64,000 nt of DNA from Nephromyces sp. MM_2019 (Eukaryota; Apicomplexa; Aconoidasida; Nephromycida). Shown in pieces: positions 58,666 to 64,000 of this stretch (its first letter is position 1; the number at the start of each line of letters is the position of its first letter). Both the position numbers and the translations under genes were made by a program. The notes below the pieces were generated by a model. That model was not told where the DNA came from, ran no database searches, and was given only the letters and a program-made list of their open reading frames with translations. The DNA lies in the NCBI GenBank assembly GCA_015657535.1, contig JADHZB010000486.1, forward strand, positions 1 through 64,000, given 5' to 3'.

Positions 58666-61600
58666 ATGACTTTAGACGAAATAAAGGTAACAATGAATCT
58701 GGTTACGTTGAGCACAGACGAGGTGCTCAAAAAGGTAATTCCCAAGGTAAACTTTTGAAAATCATGAATTTACATTAACTCATTTTTATTGCAATGCTAA
58801 GGCTTAACTGATATAACTATCTTTGCTTGAAATATCCACAATTCAATGACAAAAATTAACTCTCAGCTACTCCCTTTGGCCTTCAAGCAGCTTCTTCAAG
58901 GCACAGTTTCTCAACGAACAGAAATCAGTCACATGTTATCACACATTATTCTTCGCATAAGACGGATGGATGATTTTTATATAGACATCAGAAAACTTTT
59001 AGAATCATGTGCTCAGTCTTACAAAGCTTATTTAGAATCCTTACCGGAACGTTTCTATCTCTCATGTTCAAATACAAAAAAAATATTTCTTACATATCTC
59101 TGGAGAATAATTAAGCTACTCCAAGAAGTATGTTATCCTAAAAGTTGACAAAAATATGCATCGATACCTTTATTATATATGATAGATTATAAGCCTTTTA
59201 TAACTTATAGTTTCATGAAGATTTCGATTAATATCACTTTTATGTAGCCTGCATATCCCAAGAATAAAAATCAATACATTTAATATTTACTTTCAGCGTG
59301 CTAATGATGAAACTTGTGTAGAAGCTGTAGAATATATATTTTCCATTTATGGAGACATAAATAGGGATTTGCGACATGGTATATTTATGATAACTCTTTT
59401 CTTACTCTCTAAATTAAAAGTGGGCAGCGGTTTTAAGCAACTTCGTACCCAAATTATGGATATTAAAGATAAATCACAAACTTCAATCAATGAGATTTTT
59501 TATTTCGATTGCTACCAATTTCTATTAACACCTAATGACATGAATCTCGACTCGAAATTTGGAAACATATCAAATATCCATTTTGATTATGATTGGTATG
59601 AAAAAAATATCCCTCAAGAATCATTATATTCTAGAGCCAGTTCTCTGATTTCTAATGTCATTCAAACCTATATTTTTATTTTCAGGAAAATTAATAAAGG
59701 CTATTTTAATCTGGATTATCATCAATGGGTTCAACTAAAAATAACTTTAGTTGACTTCTTTTCACAATTATCTATACTAGATAAAACTCCTGTGTATATT
59801 ACATTATTGGCGGCATCTTTCAATTATGAAGCTGTTATAAGTTCCCCTGCAAAGCAGGCCATGCATTCAATTATGCCTTCTTTGAATTTTAGCAGTACAT
59901 TTGCCACATCTTTCTTGAGTCTTATCCTATCCCTAGAAGTTGGCAATCATGACACTTTTCAATATATTAGCAACCTAAGTACTGAGTACTTCTTCCCATA
60001 TATGGTGAATCAGAGACGAAAATACAACACTTCAAATCCCGGTCATCCTGCACTCGTTTTGGAAATTACTGAAAGCCTATCAGCCAGTAGCCTGTGTTGC
60101 CAAGAAATTTTTTTACCCATTACTATGCTTATATTAGATAGATTATTAGAACTTTCAACCAGTCATAGAGTGTTTCTCAAATCAGCCCTTCGAATTTTGG
60201 ACACTATTGTTAACACAACTGCACCTAAACTATTATCTCCACATCTCCAGGGTATATTGACGAATCTGCACAAACTTATCTTACATTACTTGCAAACACC
60301 ACAGGATGGTTAGTATTTATATATGAATGTAGTGATTATAAGTAGCTAACTCAAATATAATCAGAGTATTAATCAAATAGGAGTATACTTGAGCTAAGAT
60401 ACACTTTTACACACTAATATAATTTCTATAATATCTATATATATTTATGCAACAAATTAAATCAGATGATGTCAGCTTGGCAGATATTTTCAGAAACTTC
60501 AAATCTCTCGTTTCAAAAATAGACTTAACCCCCGAAAAAGAACTCGGAAACCAAATTTCTAAGGATGATGTTGCTTTACTTTTGATAAAATCAGTTATTA
60601 TGTTGTTTGATTACCTGAATGAACTTGATCCTTCGAATAGAGAAAGGATGCAATCACTTGAATCAGATTATCTTATGGCATTGTCTAGCATCCGTTCTAC
60701 CTTTACCAAAAGCAATTTTTTATTCAATTCTGCTGTATACCAAAAAAATTCACAAGAATCAAACAAGCAGTCCTCTTCTTTATTTACTCCTGATGCTTCT
60801 CTTAAGAGTAATATTTTGCATACTTTGATAGAATTACTAGATAAATTATTCTCGCCAAAATTCAAACCAATTGTACATAAAGAAGCGCTCTTATGGTCAA
60901 CAGAAGTTATAGAAGATACACATCCAGCAAGCATGTGAGCTCTTTGTTGAATACCCTCTAAAATTTTCAGCTAATCTTAATTAAGCCTATCAACTTATAT
61001 ATTATATAACTTTTGTTAACTTTCCTGTGTATTTAGCTATTTCACATTCCTCCAATTAAATTTTTTTAGAATGTTTTCTGTGTATGTATAGATATCTTAC
61101 GTCCCTTCTTATTTGATTCATGTGTTATATTTGATCTTTTATAATAAAGACTCTTGTATTTATCTATGTAAATTAAGTTATAAGTCTCCTAATCTTATGA
61201 TAGTATATACACTACTCTCTTATGATTCAGAAAGTTATAATTTATGCTTTTATATACACTTACAGATACTATGCAATTCTCTGTAGTGATTCACAAAACG
61301 CAGAAGTTGCTAAAATGAGTAAAGATATAATTGAAAAGCACACATCAACTAAATTAAATCCTTCTTTCAATGCTATGATTGAATTTATTTCCGACCGTCA
61401 AATCTCAAGTGATATTTTGGGAAATTGGGATATATCAAAGCCCATATCTAATCCTCATGACAATTGGATAGAGTATATACATGAAGATTCTCTTATACAC
61501 AATTCATTAGGTGTGGATTGTCGCATAAGTTTTACTAAGTTTCTTCACAAGACTTTGGAGGCTTACAAGGACGAACAACAAGTGAAGGACACCTTTTTAG

Positions 61601-64000
61601 AGAATCCCATGAATCTTACTAGATCTTTGATGTTTATACATCCACTCATACATATACCCGGCAAAGAAAACCTCTCCATACTAGGTTTACAGGTATACAA
61701 TCACCTAAGATCTTATAATTCAATACATATCTGAATATAAGCAAAGAATTATATACATACATACTCACTTATATCTTTATAATTTGACATACTCATTTTT
61801 ATAACACAAACACACTTTAACATTTATAAACTTTAATAAATACATACGTAAATAAATAGAAACATAAGCGAATACATTCTTAAAAAATTACAACAATAAA
61901 TAATTACAAACACAATTGCAATCTAATAATCTAAATGATTTTTAGGCCTATATACAAACAGTTGACACCCTCTTTAATATATGCGACACTCTGGGCTCTA
62001 CACACCCCTATCTTATGTGTAACATCATTTCCTACTTTATTTCAAAAATGAATACTTTCATCTCGAAATCATTTTATTACCAATTTCTACTAAATGTAAG
62101 CACTTACCAAATCTTATATGAGGACGCCGCTGCCTTGTTATCAAAGGCTATTATATTTTGTATACAATATGGCCCCAAAACAGATCATTTTGAGTTCTGG
62201 AAAACTACAATTTCGCATAAGTTAAACGATTTGTATACACAAATATCATCTGAAGGTGTACATCCCAACACAACATTTGGTAACCTTATGGCCCTCAGCA
62301 GTTTCTTATCTTCTGAGCTACCCAATAACACTGAGTTATATGAGAAAATTGGAGAGTATATCTTGTGTTATTTGGATATATCTTGTATATACTTTATTGA
62401 TAATAAAAAAGGTAATGATAGCGCCAGCTTCAAGAAATTATTTGGCATATCACAAGAGGACTCATCAAAGTTGAAATATGCCTCTCTCGTTAATATTTAC
62501 AGTATGCACCGTCAAAATATATTATTTGTGTGTAGCAAATGTATCCTGAGCTCTTTCTGTGATAAGAGACCTCTTGTAAATACACTTTGGGGTAAATCAA
62601 TTAACTCATCACCAGATGAACAGGGTGGCATGATACAAACATTATGGAAAGTTGCTGATGAAATATTATCTAAATTTAATCAAACAAGTAATCTGTTTCA
62701 AACTGTATGTAGCACAGAGCTCGCCTCTTCAACATTTTTTATCAATAATGAATTCATTCACTTCCACACCAATCTTATCTTTTATTCTAGATTTTGATCA
62801 TTACGATAACCTTCAAAACATACTCAGAGAATTATCTTAGCTACACATCTTATAACTTTAATAAAATTTCATTAATACTGTTTCATTATGCTAACATATA
62901 CATAATAGAATCTTATGTACCCAACTATTTTGTATTTTTACACCTTCTAATACACACAGTAGATAGAATTTACACCTTCTATACATTGATGATTACACAT
63001 ACAACCGCATTACAAACCAAAATCTTTATAAATAATCTTATTAATATCTCTCATCTTCAGCTACCTCGGAATTTCATCTAACATGTGCAAACTACTTATG
63101 GGATGTTATATGTTGCTTTACTGAACCAAAATTAATTTCGCAACACATCAAAAAGCTTATATCACTAGGCTCATATAAACAAGATAATTTGAGGTGTACA
63201 ATTGGCTTATCACTATTCCACACACTTGATAATGCTAGATGTACACCTTCTCAATATCAGGAATTGGGTAAGGAGATTGTTAGCGAGTTTTTATCTTACT
63301 ATAGCACTTCCGAAGATAACGATTCAAGCAACAACACACATAAGACCCCAAAATCAAAAGAACTTGCACTTTCTGTGTGTGTATGGTTTTGTGGCTTACT
63401 TTGGCATCACCCAAATTTGAACGCATATTATCAACACTTGGCTGAAATCCAAAAGGTTTTTCTATCACAGATGAATTCACCCGTAGTACTGGTTGGAGAA
63501 GCTTGTTGGAGAGGTTTGTCCAGGATACACCATTGTTCATTTCTTATGAGCAAAAATTCGAATTATGATAAAGAGTCAGACATTTTAGGTGAGCCTATAC
63601 CAACTCAAGAGGTAGGCCTTCTTCTACCAGAAACGTACAACAACAATTCCAAATTTACACTTCTCCAATGGGAGTTACTTAAGACGAGTACGCATGCCTT
63701 TGTAAAGAAATCACATGGTGATTTAACTTACAGTGAATATCTACAAAGGCAGAAAGAATCAGAACAAGAAAGAGAATTGATTCTCGATGTTTTAACTGAT
63801 GAGGGTAATGCAAAACGTCGAATACAAACACTCCGCTACTTCTCTGAAATTGCTAAACAAACCAAACACTGGCCTGTTTTCCTAGCCCTCTTAGACCAAC
63901 CGCTAGCTAGTATGTTTACACAAGGTTTCTACAAGAAATGTCTTGGACTGGACACCCCTACACTTGGGAAACATTCTTCTATTATGGATTTACTCTGCCC
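58666..64000 (+). CDS. ECM29: ECM29-like proteasome adaptor, 5' part (continues past window end)
   Basis: Ecm29 is a large HEAT-repeat protein that binds the 26S proteasome. The exons are 58666-58746, 58867-59127, 59297-60308, 60466-60934, 61266-61692, 61946 to about 62687, and 63061 to the window end. All but the 62687/63061 joint are well supported by phase. The start DEIKVTMNLVTLSTDEVLKK with IPKLLPLAFKQLLQGTVSQ, then EISHMLSHIILRIRR, follows the N-terminal Ecm29 pattern (…L..ETDE.L...L..LLP.LL..L…VR.KV.EIL.HI..R). Later YITLLAASFNYEAVISSPAK and LNPSFNAMIEFISDRQ also fit. About 1,150 residues are present, all helical repeats. The C-terminal part lies outside the window. Another large HEAT protein is the main alternative. 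Confidence 0.7.

Noticed and set aside
60668..60934. Minus-strand frame of 88 codons
   Set aside because: Shadow of the ECM29-like exon 4.
1..64000. CRISPR arrays, operons, insertion sequences, tRNA or rRNA genes
   Set aside because: No spaced direct repeats, transposase-like frames, cloverleaf with GTTCGA-type arm, or rRNA-like blocks were seen. The repeats present are microsatellites and one coding 12-bp tandem.

Overview
The window is nuclear DNA from a protist. It is very AT-rich, and its genes carry many GT-AG introns and use the standard stop codons. Splicing the visible exons by reading phase recovers about two dozen protein genes. The universal ribosomal protein uL14 has an apicomplexan look. 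A secretory-pathway polypeptide GalNAc-transferase with an R-type lectin tail also fits Apicomplexa, perhaps a gregarine or Cryptosporidium-like lineage. That placement is an inference. The cytochrome c haem lyase, ATP23 protease and Tim10-like chaperone point to a mitochondrion that still uses cytochrome c, which would not fit Cryptosporidium itself.

Layout, 1-34 kb: an unrecognised 5-exon gene (300-1679, -); SPT3 (1952-5450, -, 7 exons); an ABHD11-like hydrolase (7001-8389, -); unassembled coding-like exons (8434-9203, -); a CxxC repeat protein (10560-11003, +); SKP1 (11590-14030, -, 5 exons); an SR splicing factor (17144-19096, +); a small unknown protein (19927-20280, +); eEF1B-gamma (21137-23560, -); ribosomal protein eL6 (25856-26467, +); ATP23 (26907-27719, -); RPB5 (30106-31627, +, 7 exons); and an SDR dehydrogenase (32197-33736, -). 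Introns and spacers here are long and full of TA, TG and CA runs.

Layout, 34-58 kb: an unknown 5-exon gene (35587-36761, -); holocytochrome c synthase (37646-38302, +); a U2AF65-like factor without RRM2 (39057-40888, +); a putative myristoylated protein (41492-41881, +); CPSF2 (42292-46401, -, 15 exons); uL14 (47943-48766, -); pp-GalNAc-transferase (49593-51754, -); a Tim10-like protein (52261-52660, +); an MFS transporter (52840-54954, -); a small charged protein (55492-56243, -); and a very short Pol III subunit RPC4 (56913-57567, +). Introns here are mostly 40-130 nt and lack the TG/CA tracts. From 58666 to the window end runs an ECM29-like proteasome adaptor, cut by the edge, with longer introns again.

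The genes are mostly housekeeping: transcription (SPT3, RPB5, RPC4), mRNA processing (SR protein, U2AF65, CPSF2), translation (eL6, uL14, eEF1B-gamma), protein turnover (SKP1, ECM29), mitochondrial biogenesis (haem lyase, Tim10, ATP23) and glycosylation. I saw no operon, CRISPR array, transposon, tRNA or rRNA. The most unusual content is the U2AF65 lacking RRM2, the minimal RPC4, several unrecognised multi-exon genes, start codons fused to splice donors, and the sharp change in intron and spacer character near 34 kb and 58.5 kb.
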